Shown: positions 1-6,691, numbered from the stretch's first letter. The stretch: 7,301 nt of DNA from Spirochaetaceae bacterium (GCA_023265735.1 JAHFSN010000091.1:1-7301); one strand, 5' to 3'. Program-made: numbers and translations. Notes: generated by a model not told the origin, from the sequence alone.

Positions 1-609
1 GGCCGGGGCCCACTTGGCCTCCAGGGCCTTCTGCCAGGCCTGGGTGGCCGCGGCGGTGCCGAACCGGATCTTCTTGAATTCCTTGGGGAAGTTCTGCTCG
101 AAGAAGTCGAGGATCTTCTGGCTCTCGGGGGTGCCGCCGGCGTACTCGATGCCGGCGTAGATGTCCTCGGTGTTCTCCCGGAAGATGACCATGTCGACGG
201 CCTCGGGTCGCTTCACGGGGGAGGGCACCCCGTCGTAGTACTTGACGGGCCGCAGACAGACGTAGAGGTCGAGGATCTGCCTGAGGGCCACGTTGAGGGA
301 CCGGATTCCTCCGCCCACCGGGGTGGTCAGGGGACCCTTGATGCCGATGAGGTGGCTGCGGAACACGTCGAGGGTCTCGTCGGGAAGCCAGTTTCCGGTC
401 TTGTTAAAGGCCTTCTCTCCGGCCAGAACCTCTTTCCACTCGACCCGGCGCTTGCCGCCGTAGGCCTGGGCCACGGCCGCGTCGAACACGGCCACCGAGG
501 ATTTCCAAATGTCGGGCCCCGTTCCATCGCCTTCGATGAACGGAATCACCAGGTGGTCGGGAACCGAGAGACCTTGGGGAGTCATGGCAGCGGGCTGGGC
601 GTTGGGCAT
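1..609 (-). CDS. icd: NADP-type isocitrate dehydrogenase, N-terminal part (cut by window edge)
   Basis: TCA-cycle enzyme that oxidatively decarboxylates isocitrate to 2-oxoglutarate in the cytoplasm. Only the first 203 residues are in the window; the C-terminal half lies beyond position 1. Seen: an IEGDGTGPDIW block (residues 25-35), GPLTTPVGGGIRSLNVALR (92-110) and DMVIFRENTEDIYAGIEY (139-156), all close to the bacterial homodimeric family. Counting against E. coli Icd with a constant offset of 9, the isocitrate-binding residues Ser113, Asn115, Arg119, Arg129, Arg153 and Tyr160 correspond to S104, N106, R110, R120, R144 and Y151; all are present. S104 is the residue phosphorylated by AceK where that kinase exists; no aceK is visible here. 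The start is ATG at 609, with AGGAGG at 616-621 and a 6-nt spacing. A second in-frame ATG at residue 9 has no comparable site. After KIRF (180-183) the sequence leaves the usual PE..SGIGIKP path and reads GTAAATQAWQKALEAKW, suggesting a family-variant insertion. The gene is divergent from the neighbouring lipoprotein. Confidence 0.95.
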   Translation of the reverse strand, partial: MPNAQPAAMTPQGLSVPDHLVIPFIEGDGTGPDIWKSSVAVFDAAVAQAYGGKRRVEWKEVLAGEKAFNKTGNWLPDETLDVFRSHLIGIKGPLTTPVGGGIRSLNVALRQILDLYVCLRPVKYYDGVPSPVKRPEAVDMVIFRENTEDIYAGIEYAGGTPESQKILDFFEQNFPKEFKKIRFGTAAATQAWQKALEAKWAPA

Positions 610-641
610 GGCGGACCTCCTGGGCAGCAGATGCTGGGCCC

Positions 642-671
642 AGTGTACAAAATCCGCCCTTCCTCGTCCAG
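642..671 (-). promoter_or_regulatory. Probable sigma70-type promoter of icd
   Basis: Read on the minus strand, TACACT (642-647) is a 4/6 match to the -10 consensus. TGGACG (665-670) is a 4/6 match to TTGACA with a 17-bp spacer; CTGGAC at 666-671 is the alternative with 18 bp. Transcription would begin near 635, giving a leader of about 25 nt that contains the AGGAGG at 616-621. The position fits icd well, but both boxes are imperfect and other sigma factors cannot be excluded. Confidence 0.4.
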
Positions 672-695
672 TTTGCGGGATCGGAAGCCGCACCA

Positions 696-728
696 GAGAT
701 CTTTCATGAAACGCCAAGACAAGATCTC
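696..728. promoter_or_regulatory. Inverted repeat in the divergent intergenic region, possible operator
   Basis: GAGATCTT (696-703) is exactly complementary to AAGATCTC (721-728), with 17 nt between. A separate perfect 10-bp palindrome, TTTCATGAAA (702-711), overlaps the left arm. The site lies 48-80 bp upstream of the lipoprotein ATG and upstream of the icd promoter, in a locally AT-richer stretch. It could be a regulator-binding site serving either divergent gene. No regulator gene is visible, and both AGATCT and short palindromes arise by chance, so this is tentative. Confidence 0.25.
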
Positions 729-775
729 AAAGATGATGCATATTAGGACCGTATCAATTCTTGGTAGGAAAAATT

Positions 776-2809
776 ATGGGAAGATTGAATCGAATTATTC
801 TTTGGACTCTCTTGGGGCTGGCTGTCGGATGCAGCTCTCCCACGGGCTCGCCCACAAAGACTTCCTCCAAGGACTCGACGCCGAGTTCCGACTCGGCCAT
901 CACTGCGTTTTCGATCGTTTCCCCGTTCGCCGTCGGGACCATTTCTGGACACGACATCGGTGTGACGGTCCCCGCAGGGACCTCGGTTGCCTCCCTAGCC
1001 GCGACCTTCACCACGAACGCGTCATCGGTGACGGTGGGGGCCGTTGCCCAAGTGAGCGGGACCACAAGAAACGACTTTTCGTCTCCCGTTTCCTACGTGG
1101 CCACGGCCGAGGACGGGACGAGCCAAACCTATACAGTTACCGTCACCGTGGCCCTCGCGTCCTCCAAGACCTTGACGTCGTTTTCTTTTCCCTCGCCTGG
1201 AGTGACCGGCGTGATCAGCGGTACTTCGATTAGCGTACAGGTTCCCGCCGGAACCGGCCTCACCCACCTTGTCGCCAAATTTGCCACCACGGGCGCCACG
1301 GTGACCGTGGGAAACCAGGTCCAAACGAGCAACGTCACCGCGAATGACTTCACCAATCCCGTGACGTACGTGGTCACGGCCGCCGATGGAACAACAAAGC
1401 CCTACACGGTCTCGGTCACCGTGGGGGTCCCCCTCACCAAAGAGATCACTGCGTTCTCCTTTTCCATCCCAACACCGCCCACCACGACGACGGCGACCGG
1501 CGTGATCAGTGGAACTTCCATCGCCGTCCAAGTCCCTTATGGGACCAACGTGACGTCCCTGGCCCCTTACTTTTCGAGCACGTTGGGCACCTCGGTTTAC
1601 GTGGGCTCATCCTACCAGACCAGTGGTTCCAGCCCCCACGACTTCACGAATCCCGTGACGTACACCGTCAAGGCTTCCGACGGGACGACCCAGGCCTACA
1701 CCGTTACCGTCACTGTGGCTGCCAACCCGGCGAAAGCCCTCAACTCCTTCAGCCTTGCCACCAACAGCGGGTCTGCGGTGGGGGTGTCGACGACAGGTCC
1801 CGGCTTCAGTGTCTCCATTCCGTTCAGCTCACGGCTCCGTCTCTCAAGTTTGGTCGCCACGTTTGCGACGACGGGCGCTTCGGTGAAAGTTGGCAGTACC
1901 GTCCAGGTGAGCGGCTCGACACCGAACAACTTTACGAACCCGGTGGTCTACACCGTCACGGCAGCCGACGGAACCACGAAAAACTACACCGTGACCGTCA
2001 CGGTGGCCACCCCGGTCGTATCGACGTTCGTTCCCATGGGGACCTTCGTCAATCCCCGGAACATCACCGTCGACCCGAACGGGAATCTCTACCTGTCCGA
2101 CATTGGGGCCGCGACGGGGCAGGGGGCCATTTACAAGGTGACGCCGGCGGGGGCTGTGACGACGGTGGCGTCTGGACTTCAGGACCCCCGGGGCGTTGCC
2201 TACGATGCGACCACCGGGAACCTCTATTTCGCTGACTACGTCCTTTGCCAAGTCCTCAAGATCTCTTCCGGTGCGGTCTCCGTAGTGGCGGGGAGCGGGA
2301 CTTCGGGCGCCCAAGACGGCCCTGCGGCCACCGCCACGTTCTCCAACACCTTTGGCGTCGCGGTGGACCCCAACGGCGACGTTTACGTGGCCCAAGGAGA
2401 GGTCCGGAAGATCTCGTTAGGCGGTTCGGGAGCCACCGTATCCACTCTGCCAATACCGGTTCCTTCCGGCAGCAACCTGGGCCACAACAATATCGATGAA
2501 TTGACCTTCGACACTGCCGGAAATCTCTACGTGTCAGATAATTACCATGGGATGATCCGGAAGTTTGCGATACCGGATTTTTCGGCTGCCCCCCTCTCAA
2601 CTTACACTTCTCCCGAAGGGGTAGCGGTCGATTCTGGCGGCAACGTCTTCGATATCGAGAGCGCGAGGATCGTCGAACAACGGGCTTCCGGACCCCCCTG
2701 GGTGACCATATCCATGGCAGGCTCCCAACTGCTCTCCGGCGTGGATGACGGGAATGGAAATCTCTTTGTCATCGACTACACGAAGCGCACGGTCCTGAAG
2801 CTTCAGTAG
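776..2809 (+). CDS. Lipoprotein with four cadherin-like/DUF5018-like repeats and a C-terminal NHL beta-propeller
   Basis: Predicted surface or periplasmic lipoprotein of 677 residues; function unknown, with adhesion or ligand binding the usual guess for this architecture. Residues 1-19 form a lipoprotein signal (MGRLNRIILWTLLGLAVGC), with lipobox LAVG-C and lipidated Cys19, followed by a Ser/Thr/Pro-rich linker to about residue 40. Four tandem beta-sandwich repeats follow at about 41-126, 132-216, 223-314 and 321-411. Each follows the pattern FSF..G.ISG.SI.V.VP.GT, then VTVG...Q.SG...NDFTNPV, then YTV.AADGTT..YTVTVTV. Residues 424-677 read as about six NHL/SMP-30-like blades (PRGVAYD..TGNLYFAD, FGVAVDPNGDVYVAQ, GNLYVSDN, PEGVAVDSGGNVF), with the typical AGSGTSGAQDG loop at 505-515. 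The start is ATG 776, with AGGA at 766-769 and a 6-nt gap; an in-frame TTG at 761 would add five residues but is poorly spaced from any Shine-Dalgarno. It is transcribed away from icd and separated by a promoter from the downstream operon. Third-position GC looks less extreme than in the downstream genes. Confidence 0.9.
   Translation: MGRLNRIILWTLLGLAVGCSSPTGSPTKTSSKDSTPSSDSAITAFSIVSPFAVGTISGHDIGVTVPAGTSVASLAATFTTNASSVTVGAVAQVSGTTRNDFSSPVSYVATAEDGTSQTYTVTVTVALASSKTLTSFSFPSPGVTGVISGTSISVQVPAGTGLTHLVAKFATTGATVTVGNQVQTSNVTANDFTNPVTYVVTAADGTTKPYTVSVTVGVPLTKEITAFSFSIPTPPTTTTATGVISGTSIAVQVPYGTNVTSLAPYFSSTLGTSVYVGSSYQTSGSSPHDFTNPVTYTVKASDGTTQAYTVTVTVAANPAKALNSFSLATNSGSAVGVSTTGPGFSVSIPFSSRLRLSSLVATFATTGASVKVGSTVQVSGSTPNNFTNPVVYTVTAADGTTKNYTVTVTVATPVVSTFVPMGTFVNPRNITVDPNGNLYLSDIGAATGQGAIYKVTPAGAVTTVASGLQDPRGVAYDATTGNLYFADYVLCQVLKISSGAVSVVAGSGTSGAQDGPAATATFSNTFGVAVDPNGDVYVAQGEVRKISLGGSGATVSTLPIPVPSGSNLGHNNIDELTFDTAGNLYVSDNYHGMIRKFAIPDFSAAPLSTYTSPEGVAVDSGGNVFDIESARIVEQRASGPPWVTISMAGSQLLSGVDDGNGNLFVIDYTKRTVLKLQ
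896..2008 (+). repeat. Four tandem intragenic repeats coding cadherin-like modules
   Basis: Repeats lie at about 896-1153, 1169-1423, 1442-1717 and 1736-2008, so the unit is about 255-276 bp. Each ends in a near-identical stretch encoding YTV(T/S)VTV. Repeats 2 and 3 are the closest pair at the DNA level: both contain ACCGGCGTGATCAG, followed by a GG(T/A)ACTTC variant (about 1205 and 1497). Repeat 4 has lost the G.ISG motif in its first third (GVSTTGPGFSVSIP), and repeat 3 carries a Pro/Thr-rich insertion (PTPPTTTTA, residues 232-240). DNA identity is high enough for recombination to change copy number, but the copies have diverged at the protein level. Confidence 0.85.
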
Positions 2810-2831
2810 GTCTGGGTGAACCATAGCGAGG

Positions 2832-2854
2832 GTCGGGAGCCCCTGGTTCCCGAT
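2832..2854 (+). terminator. Stem-loop after the lipoprotein gene, weak terminator candidate
   Basis: CGGGAGCC (2834-2841) pairs with GGTTCCCG (2845-2852), with one G-U wobble and a 3-nt loop. Flanking T2833-A2853 and a G-T wobble at 2832/2854 lengthen the stem to 10 bp. It begins 22 bp after the stop codon, a sensible place for a 3' end. No T-tract follows, so it is not a classical intrinsic terminator; it may instead stabilise the transcript end, or simply overlap the -35 region of the next promoter. Confidence 0.35.
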
Positions 2855-2875
2855 GCCTGGGACTTGTGCTAGAAT
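2847..2875 (+). promoter_or_regulatory. Extended -10 promoter of the four-gene operon
   Basis: TGCTAGAAT (2867-2875) is an extended -10 element: TG, one base, then TAGAAT, a 5/6 match to TATAAT. The hexamer 17 bp upstream is TTCCCG (2847-2852), a poor -35, as is common with extended -10 promoters. Initiation about 7 nt after the -10 falls at about 2882, one base before the ATG at 2883, so the transcript would be leaderless or nearly so. The absence of any Shine-Dalgarno before 2883 fits this. Confidence 0.5.
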
Positions 2876-2882
2876 CCCCGCG

Positions 2883-3965
2883 ATGAGACGCCTCCTGTCG
2901 CTCCTTCCCGCCTTGGTGGCCCTGGTCCTGGCCTTTCTGATCGCCGAGTCCGGAACTCGGGAGGATTTCTTCGTGGTGGGGACCCCAGAACAGAAGACGT
3001 CGCTCCGGGCGCTGTTTCAGCTCCTGGCCCGGGAAACCCAGCCCGGCGCCACCCGGTTCACCATCTTGGACCAGATCACCCAGGAGCTGCGGCTCCAGGG
3101 CGAGGTCCCGCGGATCAACCTCCTGTTAACGACCTACACCTCCCAGAACCCCAGTGACCCCTTTGGGGCCCACTATCTCTACGAGGTGGCCGAAAACTAC
3201 CGGGCGGCCGGCGCCCTTCCCCTGGCCCGGGTCTACTACCGGCGCATCCTCAGGGAATACCCGGACCTGGTGGAGAAGGGCGAGTCCCTCCACTACCTCA
3301 GCCTTATGCGCCTGATCCCCTTGGAAACCGACCCGTCGGCCAAGAAGGAAGCCTTCGAGCAGCTCAACGCCCGGTTCCGGTACAAGATGACCACCCCCGA
3401 CCTGTTCTACGCCTGGGGCCGGGCCTCCGAGTCCCTGGGACAGTGGGACGACGCCCAGACCGCCTACGCCTCGTTCCTCAAGTTCTCGGACCCCACGGTG
3501 GCCGGGGACCCCAAGGCCGCCAGCCGGGTTCACTCCCTCATCGACCTTTCCCAGACCGACCGGGCCTGGGTCCGCCGCGACCTGGGCGACCTCATCGCCC
3601 AGGTGAAGAAGGCCATCCTGGCCAGCGACACCACCACCATGGAGACCCTCCGGGCCAAGGTCGGGTTCTTCGCCGTCAGCTGGGACAACCAGGACGTGAC
3701 GGACACCCTGTCCGAGGCCTTCGACATCCGGCTCTTCCTCAGGGAGCTCGTCCGTCAGGCCAACTACGGCTCGGGGACCGACGTGCGGTTCTCCGACACC
3801 CTCGACGAGGGGTCCAACGACTCCGAGGCCTACCTGAGGACCACGGGCTGGAACTACCGCATTCCCACCTGGTACTTCTACTTCAGGCGGGTGGAATACC
3901 CCGCCGACCCCGACATCAACGGCTCCTGGGAATGGGCCGGCCTGTTCTTTGGAGAGAAACTTTGA
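2883..3965 (+). CDS. Exported or membrane-anchored TPR-like protein, conserved aromatic C-terminus
   Basis: A 360-residue protein that I cannot name. Residues 2-21 form a basic then hydrophobic signal or anchor (MRRLLSLLPALVALVLAFLI). There is no Cys for lipidation and no clean AXA cleavage site, so a retained anchor is possible. Residues 96-126 (AHYLYEVAENYRAAG followed by LARVYYRRILREYP) and 174-202 (LFYAWGRASESLGQWDDAQ followed by YASFL) look like helix pairs of TPR type. The last 39 residues contain GWNYRIPTWYFYFRRVEYP and SWEWAGLFFG, an aromatic-rich block that looks like a conserved domain signature. ATG 2883 is preferred to the in-frame ATG 2853: it begins the signal peptide directly, and 2853 lies upstream of the predicted -10. 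It is first in a tight operon and is followed after 2 bp by a lytic transglycosylase, so a scaffold or partner role in peptidoglycan metabolism is reasonable but inferred. Confidence 0.85.
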   Translation: MRRLLSLLPALVALVLAFLIAESGTREDFFVVGTPEQKTSLRALFQLLARETQPGATRFTILDQITQELRLQGEVPRINLLLTTYTSQNPSDPFGAHYLYEVAENYRAAGALPLARVYYRRILREYPDLVEKGESLHYLSLMRLIPLETDPSAKKEAFEQLNARFRYKMTTPDLFYAWGRASESLGQWDDAQTAYASFLKFSDPTVAGDPKAASRVHSLIDLSQTDRAWVRRDLGDLIAQVKKAILASDTTTMETLRAKVGFFAVSWDNQDVTDTLSEAFDIRLFLRELVRQANYGSGTDVRFSDTLDEGSNDSEAYLRTTGWNYRIPTWYFYFRRVEYPADPDINGSWEWAGLFFGEKL

Positions 3966-3967
3966 TC

Positions 3968-5155
3968 ATGCTTCCTCGTTTGACCATCCTCGTCGCCGTG
4001 GGCATCTTCGCGATTCCGCTGGAGGCCCAGAGCCAGCCGCCCTACCTGGAGCCGGTTCAGACCGTCATGAATCCCGCCCCCGCGGCGCCCGCCACCCCCG
4101 ACAACCCGCTTCCTCCCCCGGTGGCCTACCAGCCCTCGGCCCTCCCCCCCGCGGGCGACGTGCTTCCCCCCGACACTTCGACCCTGCCCCCCATCTCGCA
4201 CCGGCTCATCGACTCGGCCCTGGCCTACTACCTGGGCCCCGGCCGGGCCTGGGTCCAGCGCAGCATCGACCAGTCAAAACCCTACCGAGACTTCATCCGC
4301 CAGCGCCTCGAGGACGAGGCCATGCCGCCGGAGTTCTTCTGGCTGGCCGCGGTGGAATCCGGCTTCAACGCCGGGGCCACCAGCCGGTCCGGGGCGGCCG
4401 GCCTGTGGCAGTTCATGAAGAACAGCGTCGCTGGCTACGGCATGCATATCAACCCCTACGTCGACGAGCGAAGGGACTTCTGGAAGTCCACCGATGGGGC
4501 CATCGCCAAGCTGAAGTACAACTACGAGAGGCTGGGGAACTGGTATCTGGCCCTGGCGGCCTACAACGCCGGGGTGGGCCGGATCGAGAAGATCGTCAAA
4601 CGCGCCAAGGGCGAGAGGGACTACTGGAAGCTCCTCGACCAGGGGGTCCTCCCCCGGGAAACCGCGGGCTACGTGCCCCAGCTTCTGGCCCTGGCCAAGA
4701 TCTCGGCGCACTGGGACGAGTATGGGTTTGACGCCGACTGGGAGCCGTCGCCCACCTGGGAGCGCATCACCATCGACCGCATGGTCGACCTCCGGCTCCT
4801 GGCCTCCGCTGCGGGGATCCCCGAGGACGACCTGCGGGCCGCCAACAAGGAGCTGAGGTACCACCTGACCCCCGTTCTCCCCGGCGGCTACGACCTCAAG
4901 GTGAAGACCGAATGGGTGGAGCCCCTGAAGCAGGCCCTCGACGACCCCTCGCTCAAGCTCGTGCAATATTACTTGTATACCGTCCAAAAAGGGGATACGC
5001 TTTCCGAGATCGCCCAGTGGTACGGAGTCAGCACCGCCATGATTGAACGCGACAACCCGGGGCTCCGGGCCTCCCTCCTGAAGATCGGACAGAACCTCGT
5101 CATCGCCGCCGTGAAGGACGTGGGTCCGTACCGTTCGGGTGCGCCCCGTGGCTAA
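3968..5155 (+). CDS. MltD-like lytic transglycosylase with C-terminal LysM
   Basis: Periplasmic enzyme expected to cleave the MurNAc-GlcNAc bond of peptidoglycan with formation of 1,6-anhydroMurNAc. Of the 395 residues, 1-20 form a signal peptide (MLPRLTILVAVGIFAIPLEA) and about 34-76 a Pro/Ala-rich linker. The GH23 SLT domain spans about 80-250: catalytic Glu130 in AAVESGFN, then SGAAGLWQFM (141-150), NWYLALAAYNAG (191-202) and ETAGYVPQLLA (231-241), which are the family hallmarks. Residues about 265-325 (ITIDRMVDLRLLASAAGI to WVEPLKQAL) match the intermediate region of MltD-type proteins. LysM lies at 337-379, from YTVQKGDTLSEIAQWYGVS to LLKIGQNLVI. E. coli MltD has two LysM modules; this has one clear copy. 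ATG 3968 follows the previous stop by 2 bp. GGAG at 3951-3954 lies 13 nt from that ATG but 7 nt from an in-frame TTG at 3962, which would overlap the upstream stop and add two residues. Confidence 0.95.
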   Translation: MLPRLTILVAVGIFAIPLEAQSQPPYLEPVQTVMNPAPAAPATPDNPLPPPVAYQPSALPPAGDVLPPDTSTLPPISHRLIDSALAYYLGPGRAWVQRSIDQSKPYRDFIRQRLEDEAMPPEFFWLAAVESGFNAGATSRSGAAGLWQFMKNSVAGYGMHINPYVDERRDFWKSTDGAIAKLKYNYERLGNWYLALAAYNAGVGRIEKIVKRAKGERDYWKLLDQGVLPRETAGYVPQLLALAKISAHWDEYGFDADWEPSPTWERITIDRMVDLRLLASAAGIPEDDLRAANKELRYHLTPVLPGGYDLKVKTEWVEPLKQALDDPSLKLVQYYLYTVQKGDTLSEIAQWYGVSTAMIERDNPGLRASLLKIGQNLVIAAVKDVGPYRSGAPRG

Positions 5156-6134
5156 CCGATTCTGGCTGGTCGTCGTCTTGGCCTCGGCGGCCCTGGCGGC
5201 CCACGCTGCGGTCCCCTCGCCCCCGGGGCTGGTGTCCGAAGGGGCCTGGGACTGGGAGAAGGGCGTCTTCACCCTGACGATCCGGATGCCCCTCCCCACC
5301 GACACCGAAGCCACGCCGCCCAAGCGCCGCTACCTGGCCGAGCAGGAGGCCCAGAGGCACCTGCAGGAAGAATTCGTGCGTCGGGCGGGGGCCCTTCCCG
5401 CCGCGTCGGGCAAGCCGCTTTCCGACCTGATGGCCGCCGATCCGACCATTGAGGCCGGGGTGGCGCAGTTGGGCGAGAAGATGAAGTTCGTCTCCAGCCG
5501 AGTCGACGATGGGTACACCACCCTCGAAATGGTCTGGTCCGTGGGCCTCTACGATGGCCTGGCCCCCCTGCTGTACGACACAAGCGCGCCGAACGAACCT
5601 CCGACCCTGATCCGCTGGGCCCCGTCGCGGGATTTCTCGGGAATCGTGATCTTCGCCATGGGCGACCTGGACTGGCTGGGCACCGGACTGCAGGCCCGCT
5701 GGACGCCTTCGCTGGGGTTCCGGCTCCTGAACCTCAAGGGCGAGGTGGTCTTCGACCCCACCATGGTCAAACCCGACTACGTGCAGAAATGGGGCCAGGC
5801 GGGGGCCAGCCTGGGGCTGTTCAACGAGGAACGCTGGCACGACCGCATCGGCTTCGACCCCCTTCGCCTCGTGGCCCGGGGCGTCTGGGGCGCCCGGCCC
5901 GGGGATCTGATCCTGGCCGACGCCGATTGGGAGCGCATCCTGTCCCGGGACGCGAACCGCAACCTCCTAGCCGAGGGGCGGGTCCTCGTCCTCTACGGAC
6001 CATTCCCCGACTACGAGCGCCACCCCAACCCGGATTCAGCCATCGACGTCGAGAAGCCGCCCGTGGAGATGATTCCCCAGCCGCCTCCTCCCGGGGCGGC
6101 ACCGGCACGCGGACAAGAAGGGGGAGCCCACTGA
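5148..6134 (+). CDS. Secreted protein of unknown family, Pro-rich C-terminal tail
   Basis: About 328 residues, not assigned to a named family. Residues 1-20 form a Sec signal peptide (MANRFWLVVVLASAALAAHA) with an AHA-A cleavage site. Residues 60-81 are an amphipathic helix (RRYLAEQEAQRHLQEEFVRR), followed by mixed alpha/beta sequence. Near the end is a compact block, ARGVWGARPGDLILADAD followed by WERIL...NRNLLAEGRVLVLYG (243-284), that looks like a conserved core. The last about 28 residues are Pro/Gly/Ala-rich and probably disordered. The pattern of an Ala-rich helix followed by a repeated alpha/beta core loosely recalls LPP20/FlgT-type envelope proteins, but this is a weak resemblance. 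The start is uncertain: GTG 5148 overlaps the upstream stop by 8 nt, GTG 5139 by 17 nt, and neither has a clear Shine-Dalgarno, so coupling to the transglycosylase is likely. Its stop overlaps the next ATG by one base (TGATG). Confidence 0.8.
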   Translation: MANRFWLVVVLASAALAAHAAVPSPPGLVSEGAWDWEKGVFTLTIRMPLPTDTEATPPKRRYLAEQEAQRHLQEEFVRRAGALPAASGKPLSDLMAADPTIEAGVAQLGEKMKFVSSRVDDGYTTLEMVWSVGLYDGLAPLLYDTSAPNEPPTLIRWAPSRDFSGIVIFAMGDLDWLGTGLQARWTPSLGFRLLNLKGEVVFDPTMVKPDYVQKWGQAGASLGLFNEERWHDRIGFDPLRLVARGVWGARPGDLILADADWERILSRDANRNLLAEGRVLVLYGPFPDYERHPNPDSAIDVEKPPVEMIPQPPPPGAAPARGQEGGAH

Positions 6135-6691
6135 TGGACGACAAAGATCTGCAATTCGAGACCCTGGGGACCAGGACGGTCTTCCCCACGGCCATCTTCG
6201 ACCTCAAGGAGAGCCGGCGGGTGGGTCCCGGCGGCGAAGAGGGACGGTTTGTCCTGGTCGACGCCCCCCACTGGGCCAACGTGGTGGCCGTGGTCCGCGA
6301 CGAGGCGGGCCGGGACTGCTTCCTGATGGTCCGGCAGTTTCGCCATGGCCTGGGCCGGGCCATCTGGGAGTTCCCCGGGGGCATGGTCGAGAAGGGCGAG
6401 GACCCGGCCCGGGCTGCGGCTCGCGAACTCGAGGAGGAGACGGGGTGGCGGGCCACGTCGCTCACTCCCATCGGGGACACCAACCCCAATCCCTCGTTCA
6501 TGACCAACCGGGTCTACACCTTCCGGGCCGAGGGCCTCAACCCCACGGGGCTGCGCAACCTCGACCCCCATGAGTTCGTCCATGTGGGCTTGCGCCCGGT
6601 GAACCGGGTGCTTGCGGAGATCGGGTCGGGGGAGTATGACCATGGGATTATGCTGATGGCCCTCTGGTTCTGGAAAAGGAACAAGGGCTAG
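6134..6691 (+). CDS. NUDIX hydrolase, ADP-ribose pyrophosphatase type
   Basis: Cytoplasmic 185-residue enzyme expected to hydrolyse a nucleoside diphosphate linked to another moiety, most likely ADP-ribose to AMP and ribose 5-phosphate. The Nudix box is intact at residues 83-105: G-x5-E89-x7-R97-E98-L99-x-E101-E102-x-G104, with E98, E101 and E102 the metal ligands. Upstream, VRQFRHGLGRAIWEFPGG (66-83) matches the VRQYR..V....WE.PAG pattern of ADP-ribose/ADP-sugar pyrophosphatases. Downstream, NPNPSFMTNRVYTF (117-130) is the equivalent of the Pro-containing loop that gives this subfamily its specificity. Exact substrate is not provable from sequence. ATG 6134 overlaps the preceding TGA and is preceded by GGGGAG at about 6120-6125 with about 8 nt spacing. 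It is the last gene of the operon; the only cytosolic product, so its link to the envelope genes may be just co-transcription. Confidence 0.93.
   Translation: MDDKDLQFETLGTRTVFPTAIFDLKESRRVGPGGEEGRFVLVDAPHWANVVAVVRDEAGRDCFLMVRQFRHGLGRAIWEFPGGMVEKGEDPARAAARELEEETGWRATSLTPIGDTNPNPSFMTNRVYTFRAEGLNPTGLRNLDPHEFVHVGLRPVNRVLAEIGSGEYDHGIMLMALWFWKRNKG

Noticed and set aside
739..757. TATTAG or TATCAA as a -10 box for the lipoprotein gene
   Set aside because: No convincing -35 at proper distance (AAGACA at 716-721 is 19 bp from TATTAG), so the promoter could not be placed with any confidence.
352..1233. Plus-strand open frame of 293 codons across icd, the intergenic region and the lipoprotein start
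   Set aside because: It is antisense to icd and in another frame of the lipoprotein; its product has no recognisable domain, while icd is unmistakable on the other strand.
2853..2882. ATG 2853 as start of the TPR-like gene
   Set aside because: It would add ten residues before a good signal peptide and lies upstream of the predicted -10 element.
4274..5323. Minus-strand open frame of 349 codons
   Set aside because: It is antisense to the lytic transglycosylase, whose GH23 and LysM motifs are clear. Long antisense frames are expected in high-GC DNA.
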